Assembly: GCA_030706735.1 (NCBI GenBank) | Contig: JAUZNZ010000003.1 | Location: 124,001 to 188,000, forward strand | DNA length: 64,000 nt | Source: Bacteroidota bacterium | GTDB lineage: Bacteria; Bacteroidota; Bacteroidia; Chitinophagales; Chitinophagaceae | Direction: 5' to 3' | In this document: positions 25,432-34,634 of the stretch, piece after piece | Layout: the number at the start of each line of letters is the position of its first letter | Position numbering within the stretch: position 1 is the stretch's first letter | Notes under the pieces: model-generated | What the model was told of the DNA's origin: nothing | The model's input: only the letters and a program-made list of their open reading frames with translations | Databases searched by the model: none | Translations under genes and position numbers: made by a program

Positions 25432-26184
25432 TTAAAATCCGATGGCATTTCCGCCGTCGACAGGGATGATGGTGCCGGTAATATAGCGCGCACCTTCGGA
25501 TGCCAGGAAGAGTGCCGCCTCGCCGATATCGCCCGGGTCCCCCAGTCGGCCCAACGGCGTCCGGGAAAGGACTTTTTGCTTGCGTTCGGCATCGCCGTTC
25601 AGCGCTTTCTCCGACATATCGGTCGCTATGAAGCCCGGAGCGATGCAGTTGACACGGATGCCCAGGGGAGACAGTTCCACGGCCATGGCCCTGGTCATGC
25701 CTTCGATGGCCGACTTCGACGCGGTATAGGCGATCACTTTGGGAATGCCGTATTGGGAGGCCATGGAGCTGATATTGATGATGCAGCCCCTGCCTTCGGC
25801 TACCATGCCTTTGGTGACTTCCCGGGACAACGCAAAAACGGCCATCACATTGGTGTGCAGGATCCGGCTGAATTCTCCATCCGTGGTATCGATGAGGTCT
25901 TTCTTCATATTGATTCCCGCATTATTGACCAGGATATCGATCCGCCCGAATTCATCCGTCAATCTTCTTACCAGGGCGGGTATCGAAGCAAGATCATTCA
26001 GGTCGAAGCAATAAGGATGGCAAAGTTCGCCGAGACGATTGCGGGCTGCATTCAGTTTCTCCTGGTCACGTCCGAGGATGAGGGTGCGGATGCCGCTGTG
26101 TACGAATTTTTCAGCGATGGCCAGTCCGATCCCCGATCCGCCTCCGGTGACGAGCGCCGTCCTGGCTTGATGTGCAGTGTTCAT
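25432..26184 (-). CDS. SDR-family oxidoreductase, probably for a sugar acid
   Basis: A classical short-chain dehydrogenase of 250 residues. The TGGGSGIG nucleotide loop is near residue 14, NNAG follows, the catalytic Ser is in INISSMASQYG, and YTASK supplies Tyr and Lys. PGFIATDM and VDGGNAIGF close the fold. It is the first gene of the GH115 operon, with 10 bp between them. By context it may act on mannonate/fructuronate or another uronate-derived keto acid, but this is inference; gluconate-5-dehydrogenase-like SDRs look similar. A GATCTTTG near-match to the -7 box lies upstream. A cut-off LacI-type gene once preceded it. Confidence 0.82.
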   Translation of the reverse strand: MNTAHQARTALVTGGGSGIGLAIAEKFVHSGIRTLILGRDQEKLNAARNRLGELCHPYCFDLNDLASIPALVRRLTDEFGRIDILVNNAGINMKKDLIDTTDGEFSRILHTNVMAVFALSREVTKGMVAEGRGCIINISSMASQYGIPKVIAYTASKSAIEGMTRAMAVELSPLGIRVNCIAPGFIATDMSEKALNGDAERKQKVLSRTPLGRLGDPGDIGEAALFLASEGARYITGTIIPVDGGNAIGF

Positions 26185-26263
26185 ATTAAATTATTCTTTT
26201 CTTTATTCTCCCAAAGATCGGATTAAAGCGTTGGTAATATACGTGGTTTCATTGATGATCCGG

Positions 26264-26320
26264 CTACTTGCCCGCAGACGATTCCCGGATGACGAGTTCT
26301 GAGCGAAGGAGAATAGTGTG
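26264..26320 (-). pseudogene. C-terminal remnant of a LacI-family regulator
   Basis: On the minus strand the last ~18 codons before a TAG at 26264-26266 read IHTILLRSELVIRESSAGK, which has the shape of the very C-terminus of LacI-family repressors (usual form '...ILLPTELIVRESS'). Everything upstream is replaced by a SusD tail on the opposite strand. The remnant sits directly before the SDR-GH115 operon, where a LacI regulator would be expected. The tract is short, so the call is moderate. Confidence 0.5.
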
Positions 26321-26976
26321 TATAAAAGCAGTGTCGGCGCCGGTGTTCTGCCCGGCAGGGCAGATTTTGTAGTGAATCCGAGCGGGATCAGCCGGATCGT
26401 ATTTCCGGGGCTTTGGAAGATCAGCAATTACCGCACGGATAACGGAACAGGACTGGGAAACCCGAATGGGGCAAGTACCCGGCTCTGGAATATCGCCAAA
26501 TTCTCCGGGCTGTTCTTTATCGCGGCCGAAGCCGCCATAGAAGGGGCTCCTACCGCGGCAGTAACCGGCACGTACGCCAATGACGGCACTGCCAGAGGCT
26601 TGATCAATGTCATCCGTGCCCGGGCCGGCAAATGGAAGTCTAACAATGCCGCCAACGCTGCCCAGGTGGCAGATAACAGCGCAGCCATGGTTGCTGCCAC
26701 CCCGGCGACGGTCGACATCAATTATCTGCTGGCGGAACGTTCCCGCGAATATTACGGGGAAGGATACCGCTGGTATGACCTGATCCGTACGCAGCAGTGG
26801 GCAAGCCTGTCCACCACGTACCAGATCTGCGGCAGCGCTTATGGCAATCATACTCCCGCCACGTTTACGCGGACCATTACGCCAAATCTCTGGCTACGCC
26901 CTATTCCGCAGGCCAATTAGACGCCATGCAGGTAAGTTCAGCGGTTAAGGCGGCATACCAGAATCCTGGATATTAG
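26318..26976 (+). pseudogene. Truncated and frameshifted SusD-like protein (C-terminal part)
   Basis: The reading frame shows the C-terminal ~200 residues of a SusD/RagB glycan-binding lipoprotein: STRLWNIAKFSGLFFIAAEA, a long helix ending DINYLLAERSREYYGEGYRW and YDLIRTQQW, then NLWLRPIPQ. The signal peptide and first ~300 residues are missing. The frame ends at 26920, but the next frame continues LDAMQVSSAVKAAYQNPGY and a stop at 26974-26976, the normal SusD ending. One base is therefore missing near 26911 (GCCAATTAG where GCCCAATTAGAC is expected). Two lesions make this a pseudogene. A SusC partner is absent. Confidence 0.88.
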
Positions 26977-26996
26977 AATGGGAACAAGCATATCGA

Positions 26997-27036
26997 AAAG
27001 AGCGGAATAAGAGTAATTGTTCCGCTCTTTCTTTTC
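26997..27036 (+). terminator. Intrinsic terminator after the susD remnant
   Basis: AAAGAGCGGAA (26997-27007) pairs perfectly with TTCCGCTCTTT (27020-27030) around a 12-nt loop, followed by CTTTTC. The T-rich tail runs straight into the GH10 -7 box at 27037. Confidence 0.85.
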
Positions 27037-27044
27037 TATTTTTG
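27037..27044 (+). promoter_or_regulatory. -7 box TATTTTTG of the GH10 gene
   Basis: TATTTTTG matches TAnnTTTG, lies 30 nt before the ATG at 27075 and continues the T-tract of the preceding terminator. Confidence 0.6.
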
Positions 27045-27074
27045 ACAGAGTTTACCATACAAATACTTTACTAT

Positions 27075-28733
27075 ATGAACAAGAATCTTATCCTGACGGG
27101 CGGTCTGATGTTCTTGGCCACTCTTGCTATCCTGCCTTCTTGTAAGAAGCAAGGAGCACCCTCAACGAATAATAATAACAACAACCCGCCCGGTCCGGAT
27201 ACGACGATGGCGCTGAAGACCGCTGCCACGGGCACGGGGGCATTGTTTGGGATCGAATCCGATTATCCCACGGTCGTTAACAGCCCGTTCTACCTGGGCA
27301 TTATATCCTCTCAGGCCAGTATCACCACGTTCGGATACGAAATGAAACATGGCGCCATCGTGCAGGCCGACGGAAGCTTCAACTATTCCAACACGGATGC
27401 CCAATACAATGCCGTGAATGGTGCGGGTCTTTCGGTGTTCGGACATACGCTGGTCTGGTATGCAAATAATAATGCGTCGTATCTGAATACGATCGTGGCC
27501 TCCGCCGGGAGCGGCGGGGGAGGAGGATCGCCGACCAACCTGATCACTAATGGGAGTTTTGAAAGCTGGAACGGCGGCCTCCCGACGGGCTGGTCCGTTT
27601 TTAACCAGGCGACCGGGACCTTCGTCCAAAGTATTACTGCTGCCGATGTGCAGGATGGCAGCTCTTCCCTGCAGGTCAATACGACCAGCGCAGTGCAGAA
27701 TTACTCGATGCAGATCGTAAGCAACAGCTTTCCGACTGTCAGCGGCCATACCTATACGGTCAGTTTTTATGTGAAGGACTCCCTTGCCGGCGGGGTATTC
27801 CAGGTTGAATATCCCTATGGGGTAAATTATTCCGGCAACCGGACCTGCCCCACCAGTTTCACCCAGGAAAGTTTTTCATTTACCGGTAACGGGTCCAACG
27901 CCACGATCGCGTTCGATATGGGAGGGGCCGTCGGGATCTATTTTATCGACAATGTAAGCGTCACGGATGCCTCTGCCGGCGCGGGCAGCGTAAATCCTGC
28001 CATTGCCGCTGTCCGGGTGGACTCCGTTATGCATCGCTGGGTATCGGATATTGCGGGTAGGTATGCGGGGAAGGTCAAGGGATGGGATGTAGTGAATGAA
28101 CCCATGGCCGACGGGAGCAGCGGCGTGCGGACCAGTGCCAATACGAGCATACCATCGCCCGTACCGGGAGACTGGTTCTTCTGGGCGGACTATCTCGGGA
28201 GAGATTATGCGGTCAACGCGTTTAAATATGCCAGAGCCGCGGATCCCCAGGCGCTTCTTTTTATCAATGATTATAACCTGGAATTCAATACCGCCAAGCT
28301 CGATTCGCTGATCAATTACGTAAAGGAGATACAAGCGCTTGGCGCGCCTGTCGATGGTATCGGCACGGAAATGCATATTTCGTATAATACGTCTCATGCC
28401 GGTATCGACGCAATGTTCCAGGCGTTGGCAGCGACGGGTCTAAAGGTCAAGATATCCGAGCTGGACGTCCGGGTCAACCCGACCGATCAGTCAGGCTTCA
28501 CGCCTGACGCGACGTCGTTGGCCGCCCAGGCGGATACTTACCATTATGTGATCGCATCCTATCTGGCGCATGTACCCATGGCGCAACGGTTTTCGATCAC
28601 GATCTGGGGGGTTGATGATCCGCAAAGCTGGCTCAATACGCCGAGCCATCCGGAATTCCCGTTGTTGTGGGATGCAAAATTTGCGAAAAAGCCCGCTTTT
28701 TCAGCCGTTGTGCAGGCATTGCAAGGCAAGTGA
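27075..28733 (+). CDS. GH10 endo-beta-1,4-xylanase lipoprotein with an inserted carbohydrate-binding module
   Basis: Cleaves the xylan backbone. The 552-residue product has a lipoprotein signal with lipobox Cys23 (LATLAILPSC) and an Asn-rich linker, so it is likely surface-anchored. The GH10 barrel starts at about residue 50 and runs to FGHTLVWYANNNASYL. It is then interrupted by a Gly/Ser linker and a ~150-residue CBM4/9/22-type jelly roll (NLITNGSFESWNGGLPTGWS ... GIYFIDNVSVTD), and resumes at VRVDSVMHRWVSDIAGRYAG. The acid/base Glu is in GWDVVNEPM and the nucleophile Glu in KISELDVRV. Split GH10 domains of this kind are known from xylan loci of gut Bacteroidota. Confidence 0.92.
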   Translation: MNKNLILTGGLMFLATLAILPSCKKQGAPSTNNNNNNPPGPDTTMALKTAATGTGALFGIESDYPTVVNSPFYLGIISSQASITTFGYEMKHGAIVQADGSFNYSNTDAQYNAVNGAGLSVFGHTLVWYANNNASYLNTIVASAGSGGGGGSPTNLITNGSFESWNGGLPTGWSVFNQATGTFVQSITAADVQDGSSSLQVNTTSAVQNYSMQIVSNSFPTVSGHTYTVSFYVKDSLAGGVFQVEYPYGVNYSGNRTCPTSFTQESFSFTGNGSNATIAFDMGGAVGIYFIDNVSVTDASAGAGSVNPAIAAVRVDSVMHRWVSDIAGRYAGKVKGWDVVNEPMADGSSGVRTSANTSIPSPVPGDWFFWADYLGRDYAVNAFKYARAADPQALLFINDYNLEFNTAKLDSLINYVKEIQALGAPVDGIGTEMHISYNTSHAGIDAMFQALAATGLKVKISELDVRVNPTDQSGFTPDATSLAAQADTYHYVIASYLAHVPMAQRFSITIWGVDDPQSWLNTPSHPEFPLLWDAKFAKKPAFSAVVQALQGK

Positions 28734-28764
28734 GGGAGAACCGGTGACATTCGTTTGCAGCCCG

Positions 28765-28772
28765 TATCTTTG
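28765..28772 (+). promoter_or_regulatory. -7 box TATCTTTG of uxuA
   Basis: TATCTTTG matches TAnnTTTG, 85 nt before the chosen uxuA start. The leader is longer than for most genes here; an in-frame ATG at 28836 is an alternative start. Confidence 0.5.
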
Positions 28773-28856
28773 ACGCCGCGCGCCCGGACGAAGGCTATCG
28801 TGAAGGAGGCGGCGAGGCGTCTAAATAAAAGCAAGATGGAAAGAGCATCTTTTTTA

Positions 28857-30014
28857 ATGGAGCAGACAATGCGGTGGTTTGGCCCCAACGACCCGGTAAG
28901 TCTTTGGGACATCCGTCAGGCCGGTTGCACGGGGGTGGTCACCGCCCTGCATCACATTCCCGTCGGTGAGGTATGGTCCATGGACGAGATCGAAAAGAGG
29001 AAGAGGGCGGTCGAGGCGGCGGGTATGACCTGGACCGTGATCGAATCCCTGCCCGTGCATGAGGATATCAAAAAAAGGTCAGGACATTTCGAACAATATA
29101 TACGGAACTACCAGGAGAGCCTGCGTAATGTGGCCCGGGGCGGACTGAAAGTCGTTACCTACAACTTTATGCCGATCCTCGACTGGATGCGCACGGATAT
29201 TTCCTACGAGATGCCGGACAAGAGCCGCGCCCTCCGATTCGAGCGGTCGGCCTTCATCGCCTTCGACCTATTCCTCTTGTCGAGGCCCGGCGCGGAAAAG
29301 GATTATACGCCGGAGGAGATCTCAGGGGCGCGCCAGCGGTTTGGGAACATGACAGCCGCGGAGAAGGAGATGCTTTATCGCAATGCGCTGCTCGGCCTGC
29401 CCGGCAGCGAGGAGCGCTTCACCGAAGAGCAGATCCTGGCCGCCCTGAAGACCTACGCGGGGATCGACGCCGCCAGGCTCAAAGAGAACCTTTTTTATTT
29501 CCTGCAGCAGGTCGTGCCGGTCGCGGAAGCCGAGGGGCTGAAGATGGCGATCCATCCCGATGACCCGCCTTATCCTATACTAGGCTTGCCGCGTATCGTC
29601 AGTACCGAACAGGATGTGGTCGAATTGCTGCATGCCGCCCCTTCGCCGGCTAACGGTCTCTGCTATTGCACGGGCTCATTCGGCGTAAGAGCCGATAACG
29701 ACCTGGCCGGCATGGTCCGCCGCCTGGGCGACCATATTCATTTCATCCACCTGCGAAGTACCCGCCGGGATGCCGAGGGAAATTTCTTCGAAGCCGACCA
29801 TCTGGCAGGGGATGTCGATATGTATGCCGTCATCAGGGAGCTGGTTATATTAATGAGAAGGCGCAAGCAATCTCTTCCCATGCGCCCGGATCATGGCCAT
29901 CAGATGCTGGATGACCTCTCCAAGAACACCTATCCGGGCTATAGCGCTATCGGCCGCCTCCGTGGTCTCGCCGAATTGCGCGGCCTCGAATGGGGCATCA
30001 GCCGGGGTCTGTAA
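28857..30014 (+). CDS. uxuA: Mannonate dehydratase UxuA
   Basis: Dehydrates D-mannonate to 2-keto-3-deoxygluconate in glucuronate breakdown. The 385-residue product follows the E. coli enzyme almost block by block: [97 protein letters not shown] and [13 protein letters not shown]. The metal-binding His, Cys and Asp residues lie in these blocks. The start at 28857 matches the family N-terminus. It is next to GH10 and near GH115, consistent with use of the glucuronate released from xylan. UxaC and KDG kinase are not in the window. Confidence 0.96.
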   Translation: MEQTMRWFGPNDPVSLWDIRQAGCTGVVTALHHIPVGEVWSMDEIEKRKRAVEAAGMTWTVIESLPVHEDIKKRSGHFEQYIRNYQESLRNVARGGLKVVTYNFMPILDWMRTDISYEMPDKSRALRFERSAFIAFDLFLLSRPGAEKDYTPEEISGARQRFGNMTAAEKEMLYRNALLGLPGSEERFTEEQILAALKTYAGIDAARLKENLFYFLQQVVPVAEAEGLKMAIHPDDPPYPILGLPRIVSTEQDVVELLHAAPSPANGLCYCTGSFGVRADNDLAGMVRRLGDHIHFIHLRSTRRDAEGNFFEADHLAGDVDMYAVIRELVILMRRRKQSLPMRPDHGHQMLDDLSKNTYPGYSAIGRLRGLAELRGLEWGISRGL

Positions 30015-30194
30015 GCGCTAACTAAGTGTTATTTCCTCAATTTCTGGAATGGTTTTCCCGTCCTGGGAACGAGCCGGCATGATGCCGAAGTCATTAACTA
30101 TTGATTGTCAATTTGTTGCAATTCGGTACGCCGATTGATCTTTACTAGTCGTTCGCAACAAAAACGAAATTTAACCGTACCCAATCTCAGACTT

Positions 30195-30674
30195 ATGTTT
30201 ACGACAACTACCGATTCGAAGGAGATACAAACAGGCATAGTGAATGACAAGATCATGGAACTCCAGAGTGCATTGTTCTTTACTGAAAGCGCGAGTTTGC
30301 TGAAGCTGCCGACGCACGTCATTTCAAATGTCGCCGGTATCGACAATGATGGACAGATCTGGTTTGTCATCCCCAGGCCCGTTCAGCAGATCGAAGAGTT
30401 TGAAAAGGAGATCCCTGCTAAGTTGGATTTCTTCAAGAAGGGTGTCTCTTTCTACGTAAAGGTTAAAGGAAAGGCGATCCTGATGAATGATCATACCGAG
30501 ATCGAAGGGGACGCTGCGATTGCCGAACAGCTCCGCGAAAGGGTAAAGAATGACAAGTCGGTCATTGCCGTAAAGGTGAAGATCCAGGATACGGAGTATG
30601 TTGACAACACTCCGAAGGCCTCTCCGGGCTGGATGAGGGCTAGCCGGATGCAGTTGTCCAGCTGGTTTTTTTAA
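30195..30674 (+). CDS. Pyridoxamine 5'-phosphate oxidase-like (split-barrel) protein
   Basis: A 159-residue soluble protein. VSNVAGIDNDGQIWFVIPRP, then FYVKVKGKAILMNDHTEIEG and VIAVKVKIQDTEYVD, fits the flavin-binding split beta-barrel group (general stress protein 26-like), but without a clear cofactor signature. The ATG at 30195 is chosen because the frame upstream is rich in rare-looking Arg/Ser and lies in an intergenic region. It is a stand-alone gene; a hairpin with a short T-run follows it. The function is unknown. Confidence 0.5.
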   Translation: MFTTTTDSKEIQTGIVNDKIMELQSALFFTESASLLKLPTHVISNVAGIDNDGQIWFVIPRPVQQIEEFEKEIPAKLDFFKKGVSFYVKVKGKAILMNDHTEIEGDAAIAEQLRERVKNDKSVIAVKVKIQDTEYVDNTPKASPGWMRASRMQLSSWFF

Positions 30675-30705
30675 GCAAGTGTTTACTGCGCGTGTTACAT
30701 ATAGG

Positions 30706-30745
30706 AAACTGAGTCCCGGCCTAACCGTCGGGATTTTCAGTTTTA
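30706..30745 (+). terminator. Probable intrinsic terminator after the PNPOx-like gene
   Basis: AAACTGA pairs with TCAGTTT and, inside, TCCCG pairs with CGGGA, with small internal loops, followed by TTTTA. The T-run is short, so confidence is moderate. It lies just before the histidine kinase gene. Confidence 0.45.
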
Positions 30746-30762
30746 TGGAGTAATTTTATTAT

Positions 30763-33700
30763 ATGAGCATCCTTCGGTTCCTGCGCTTGGGTCTGGTCTG
30801 TTCGCTGCCTGTTCTGCCGGCGGCCGGCCTTGCTCAATCGCTTACCGGCAACCCGCCCGTTCACTTCGAACATTATACGATGGCGGAAGGTCTTTCCAGC
30901 ATGCAGGTCAGGAAGATCGTCCAGGACAGGTATGGATTTATCTGGATCGGCACAACGGACGGACTCAATCGATTCGACGGAAGACAGTTCACCGTATACC
31001 GGCATCTGACAGAAGACAGCAATTCACTCTCCAATAATATCATCAATTCCCTTTCCGTGGATTCCGCGGGCCGGGTTTGGATCGCTACGAACAACGGGCT
31101 ATGCTATTATGACCCGTCCGACGACCGGTTTCATTCTGTGGATATCAGCCGGAACAATGGCGAACCGTTCGACCGCTACCGTGTTCACCAGGTATTTTCC
31201 GGGACGAAGGGCCGGATCTGGTATTGCACGCGCACGGAACTGCACCTCCTGGAACCGGGCGGGAAGGTTCGGACCTTTGCCTTGCCTCCAGCCGTTCGTG
31301 CCGATGTCGTGGGCCTGTTCGTGGACCAACTTCATGAGGGCCGGATCTGGATTGGAACCAATAAAAGCCAGCTTCTGCTATTCGATAGCCGGGATAGCAG
31401 CTTCACGGCAATCCCAATCCCATTCCATACGCCGAATAGTGTCCGCAAGATCCCCGTGGCGGTCGGTCAGATCAGCCAGCTCAGTGAGGACAGCTTCCTG
31501 GTAGGCACCTGGTATGGAGGAATGCAGGAAGTGGTGGTTTCAGGCCATAATGCCCGGGTCACCGGATGTCCCGATGAAGAAGAGATCGGTGACCGGAAAT
31601 GGATCGTGCAGGGTATTTGCCCGTCCAGCACCCGGCAGCAGGTATGGGTGGCCACCTATGGAGATGGCCTGGCCTGGTTCGATCCCGTCCGGCGTCGATT
31701 TACAGGCCATGCACACCATGCTGACGCGGACCGGAAGAGTTTGTGCAGCGACCTGGTCAATGTGATCTTCATGGACAAGGCAGGAACGCTATGGGTGGGA
31801 ACGGACGAAGGACTGGATAAGTACGATACGCTGTCCAACCGATTTTCGGTACTGAATCTGCCCTCGCAGCCCGGTCAGTATTTTTCGGGCCAGCACGTGG
31901 TGGACCTGATCGCGGATGGGAACGACAGCGCTCACAGAACCTTGTGGATTGCCGTTCAGGGCCGGGGATTGCTTTCCTATCGGGTCGATCAGGGATGGAA
32001 GGGCGCCTATCCGCGGGTACGTGCCGCCGACCCATTCTCCATCTCCAGCTCGATCAATTGCCTCTTCCAGGACAACACGGGCCTGCTATGGATCGGTGCA
32101 AGGGATGGCGTTTTCACCTTCGGAGGAGGCCGATCGCTGAATCAGATCAAGGGAGATAGCGGTCAGTATCCACGGTCCGTCAGCGCGATCGTCGAAGATT
32201 ACGACAGGCGACTGGTCTGGGTCGCTACCTTCAATAGCGGACTTTATTGCTATGATTTGAATACAAAGCAATGGACGGCCTACCGGCACGATCCTGCCAA
32301 TCCCTCTTCTCTTCCGGATGATCATGTATTTTGCCTGCTGCAGGATAGCAGGAAAAGGATCTGGGTGGGGACACAAAACCAGGGGCTTTGCCTGCTCGAT
32401 CAGCATACAGGCCGGTGGAAAGCATTCCGGCAGGAGGAAAACAACAGAACTGCCCTTCCGGATAATAATGTGTATGCCTTGCTGGAAGACAGACCGGGCA
32501 GGCTTTGGATCGCCACGGAGAACGGACTGGCCGTCATGAACCTTGCGGACGAAAGGATCAGGACCTATACGACGGCTGATGGGCTATGCAATAACGATAT
32601 TTTCTCGATGGCCCGCAGTCCGGAAGGCCATTTATGGCTCGCTACGAATAATGGATTGAGCGATCTTGATCCGGTTTCGGGCACATTCCGGAATTATTAT
32701 AGCAGCGACGGGTTGCCCGCGAATTCTCTGAACGAGGCCTTCCGCTGTCTCCCCGATGGAACGCTCATGCTCGGCATGGCCGGCGGGATCGTTTACTTCA
32801 AAACATCTTCCCTGAAAATGAACAAACGCATTCCGCCTGTCATTATCACTGCCTTTAAGATATTCGATAAGGAGGTGCCGGTCAGGCGCAGCGGAGAAGC
32901 GATCGAAGCCCTTAACCTGACCTATGCGCAGAATATGATCACCTTCAATTTTGCGGCCCTGAATTTTACGCATGCGGTGAATAACAGCTATGCCTACCGG
33001 CTGGAGGGCTTCGACAAGGACTGGATATACGCCGGCCAGCGGACTTCCGCCACCTACACCAACCTCGACGGGGGTGGCTATACCTTCCGCGTCAAGGCGG
33101 CCAATAACGACGGGATCTGGAATGAGAAGGGAGCCAGTATGCAATTGTATATCAGACCGCCTTTCCGGAAAACGGCCTGGTTCTATATATTGCTGGCAGT
33201 GTCCATGGGGGCGGCATTTTACACCCTCTATCGAATCCGTCTGATGCAGGTCTTGCAGTTGCAGAGGATACGCACCGATATCGCGCGCGATCTGCACGAC
33301 GATATCGGCTCCACGCTTAGCAGCATTTCCATGATGAGCCGTATGGCCGCAGAGGATCGCTTAGCCTCAGGTGACAGACCGGCCGAAGTACTCGGAACGA
33401 TCGCACGGGCTTCTCAACAGGCTATGGAACTGATGGGTGAGATCATCTGGTCGATCAACCCCGCCAACGATAAGATGGAAAATATCCTTATCCGGATGAG
33501 GGAATATGCCGGCGAGACGCTGGAAGCGGCAGACATTCGTCTGGTTTTCGAAGCCGGGGGAGTGGAGGATCACCTTCAATGGCCGCTGAAAAAAAGACGG
33601 CACTTCCTGCTCATCTTCAAAGAGGCTGTTAACAATCTCGCCAAATATTCCCATGCTACACGCGCGCTTATCCGGATCACGGGCAGGGAACATGCCTTGC

Positions 33701-33870
33701 ACCTCCTTGTAGAGGACAACGGGGTCGGCCTTACTCCGAATCGAAGGGCCGGAGGCAATGGATTGAAGAATATGCGTGAACGGGCCGCGGCGCTCGGCGG
33801 AGAATTTTCAATCAGTGCGGGCCCGGAAGGTGGAACGGTAATAAGGGTCAGCATACCCTTTATCCCATAA
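30763..33870 (+). CDS. Two-component propeller sensor histidine kinase (HisKA_3 type)
   Basis: A 1035-residue membrane sensor. After a signal peptide come about 14 propeller repeats of the 'GxIWIGTxxGLxRFD' form (e.g. YGFIWIGTTDGLNRFDGRQF; GRLWIATENGLAVMNLADER), which build a large periplasmic double propeller, then a Y_Y_Y domain (ENGYRL-like NNSYAYRLEGFDKDWIYAGQ), one membrane helix (AWFYILLAVSMGAAFYTLYR) and a cytoplasmic HisKA_3 kinase with phospho-His in IARDLHDDIGSTLSSISMM and ATPase motifs EAVNNLAKYS and GNGLKNMRERA. In Bacteroidota these sense glycans or other envelope signals. The NarL-type regulator follows after 52 bp and is its likely partner. It has no fused AraC output domain. 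Confidence 0.93.
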   Translation: MSILRFLRLGLVCSLPVLPAAGLAQSLTGNPPVHFEHYTMAEGLSSMQVRKIVQDRYGFIWIGTTDGLNRFDGRQFTVYRHLTEDSNSLSNNIINSLSVDSAGRVWIATNNGLCYYDPSDDRFHSVDISRNNGEPFDRYRVHQVFSGTKGRIWYCTRTELHLLEPGGKVRTFALPPAVRADVVGLFVDQLHEGRIWIGTNKSQLLLFDSRDSSFTAIPIPFHTPNSVRKIPVAVGQISQLSEDSFLVGTWYGGMQEVVVSGHNARVTGCPDEEEIGDRKWIVQGICPSSTRQQVWVATYGDGLAWFDPVRRRFTGHAHHADADRKSLCSDLVNVIFMDKAGTLWVGTDEGLDKYDTLSNRFSVLNLPSQPGQYFSGQHVVDLIADGNDSAHRTLWIAVQGRGLLSYRVDQGWKGAYPRVRAADPFSISSSINCLFQDNTGLLWIGARDGVFTFGGGRSLNQIKGDSGQYPRSVSAIVEDYDRRLVWVATFNSGLYCYDLNTKQWTAYRHDPANPSSLPDDHVFCLLQDSRKRIWVGTQNQGLCLLDQHTGRWKAFRQEENNRTALPDNNVYALLEDRPGRLWIATENGLAVMNLADERIRTYTTADGLCNNDIFSMARSPEGHLWLATNNGLSDLDPVSGTFRNYYSSDGLPANSLNEAFRCLPDGTLMLGMAGGIVYFKTSSLKMNKRIPPVIITAFKIFDKEVPVRRSGEAIEALNLTYAQNMITFNFAALNFTHAVNNSYAYRLEGFDKDWIYAGQRTSATYTNLDGGGYTFRVKAANNDGIWNEKGASMQLYIRPPFRKTAWFYILLAVSMGAAFYTLYRIRLMQVLQLQRIRTDIARDLHDDIGSTLSSISMMSRMAAEDRLASGDRPAEVLGTIARASQQAMELMGEIIWSINPANDKMENILIRMREYAGETLEAADIRLVFEAGGVEDHLQWPLKKRRHFLLIFKEAVNNLAKYSHATRALIRITGREHALHLLVEDNGVGLTPNRRAGGNGLKNMRERAAALGGEFSISAGPEGGTVIRVSIPFIP

Positions 33871-33900
33871 TGATGGGATTGCAGGGCACATGTCAAGGGT

Positions 33901-33908
33901 TAATTTTG
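33901..33908 (+). promoter_or_regulatory. -7 box TAATTTTG of the NarL-type regulator
   Basis: TAATTTTG matches TAnnTTTG, 14 nt before the ATG at 33923, giving the regulator its own promoter in addition to read-through from the kinase gene. Confidence 0.55.
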
Positions 33909-33922
33909 TATGAAACCGACCG

Positions 33923-34558
33923 ATGCCAGTTAAAGTCGTCATATACGAAGATAATCTGTTCCTGAGGGACAGCCTGTCCGGTCTCATCCTGTCTTCACCC
34001 GACCTGGAGTGGAAAGGTGCATTCGAGGATTGCAATGCGGTCCTTCGGCAGATGGCCGAACTAAGACCGGACGTGGTCTTGATGGACATCGAGATGGAAG
34101 GCCTCAGCGGCCTGGATGCTGTCAGGCTCATCAAAGGGAAATATCCGGAGATAGAGGTGATGATGCTGACAGTCTTCGACGATAACGACCGGATATTTCA
34201 GGCCATTTGCAATGGCGCCTCGGGTTACCTGTTGAAAAAAATGCCGCATGAAAAGATTGTCGAAGCCATCATCGACCTGCACCATGGCGGCGCACCGATG
34301 GGATCAGGGATCGCCCGGAAGATACTCAACTGTTTTTCCGGACAGCCTGCTCCCGCTGAGGAGATCGGAAAGCTCAGCGCCCGGGAATTGGAAGTCTTGC
34401 AGATGCTGGCCAAGGGCAACAGCTATAAGATGATCGCTGCCGAATGCAATATTACTATCGAAACGGTCCGGACATATATCAAACGGATTTACGAGAAACT
34501 GCAGGTACATTCCGCGCGCGAGGCGATCGCCAAGGCTTTTCCCTATCGCAAGCTATGA
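33923..34558 (+). CDS. NarL/FixJ-family response regulator
   Basis: A 211-residue regulator with a receiver domain (residues 1-120; phosphoacceptor D55 in VVLMDIEMEG, signalling Lys in GYLLKKMPHE) and a LuxR-type helix-turn-helix at the C-terminus (LSARELEVLQMLAKGNSYKM; IETVRTYIKRIYEKLQVHSA). It matches the HisKA_3 kinase type encoded just upstream. The following DsrE-like and cytochrome genes on the same strand may be targets, but nothing in the sequence proves this. Confidence 0.93.
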   Translation: MPVKVVIYEDNLFLRDSLSGLILSSPDLEWKGAFEDCNAVLRQMAELRPDVVLMDIEMEGLSGLDAVRLIKGKYPEIEVMMLTVFDDNDRIFQAICNGASGYLLKKMPHEKIVEAIIDLHHGGAPMGSGIARKILNCFSGQPAPAEEIGKLSARELEVLQMLAKGNSYKMIAAECNITIETVRTYIKRIYEKLQVHSAREAIAKAFPYRKL

Positions 34559-34634
34559 TCGGTCGTCCCATCATCATGGGATTGACCGGAGCCTTTTTTG
34601 TTGTCAATTTTGAGGCCAATCAAAATGGACAAAT

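Noticed and set aside
26264-26851. 195-residue minus-strand frame across the susD remnant
   Set aside because: Only its last ~18 codons look like a real (LacI) protein; the rest is antisense to SusD sequence.
29865-29875. Third copy of the 20-nt terminator-linked element (GCAAGCAATC)
   Set aside because: Only 10 bases match and it lies inside the uxuA coding region with no hairpin; judged chance.
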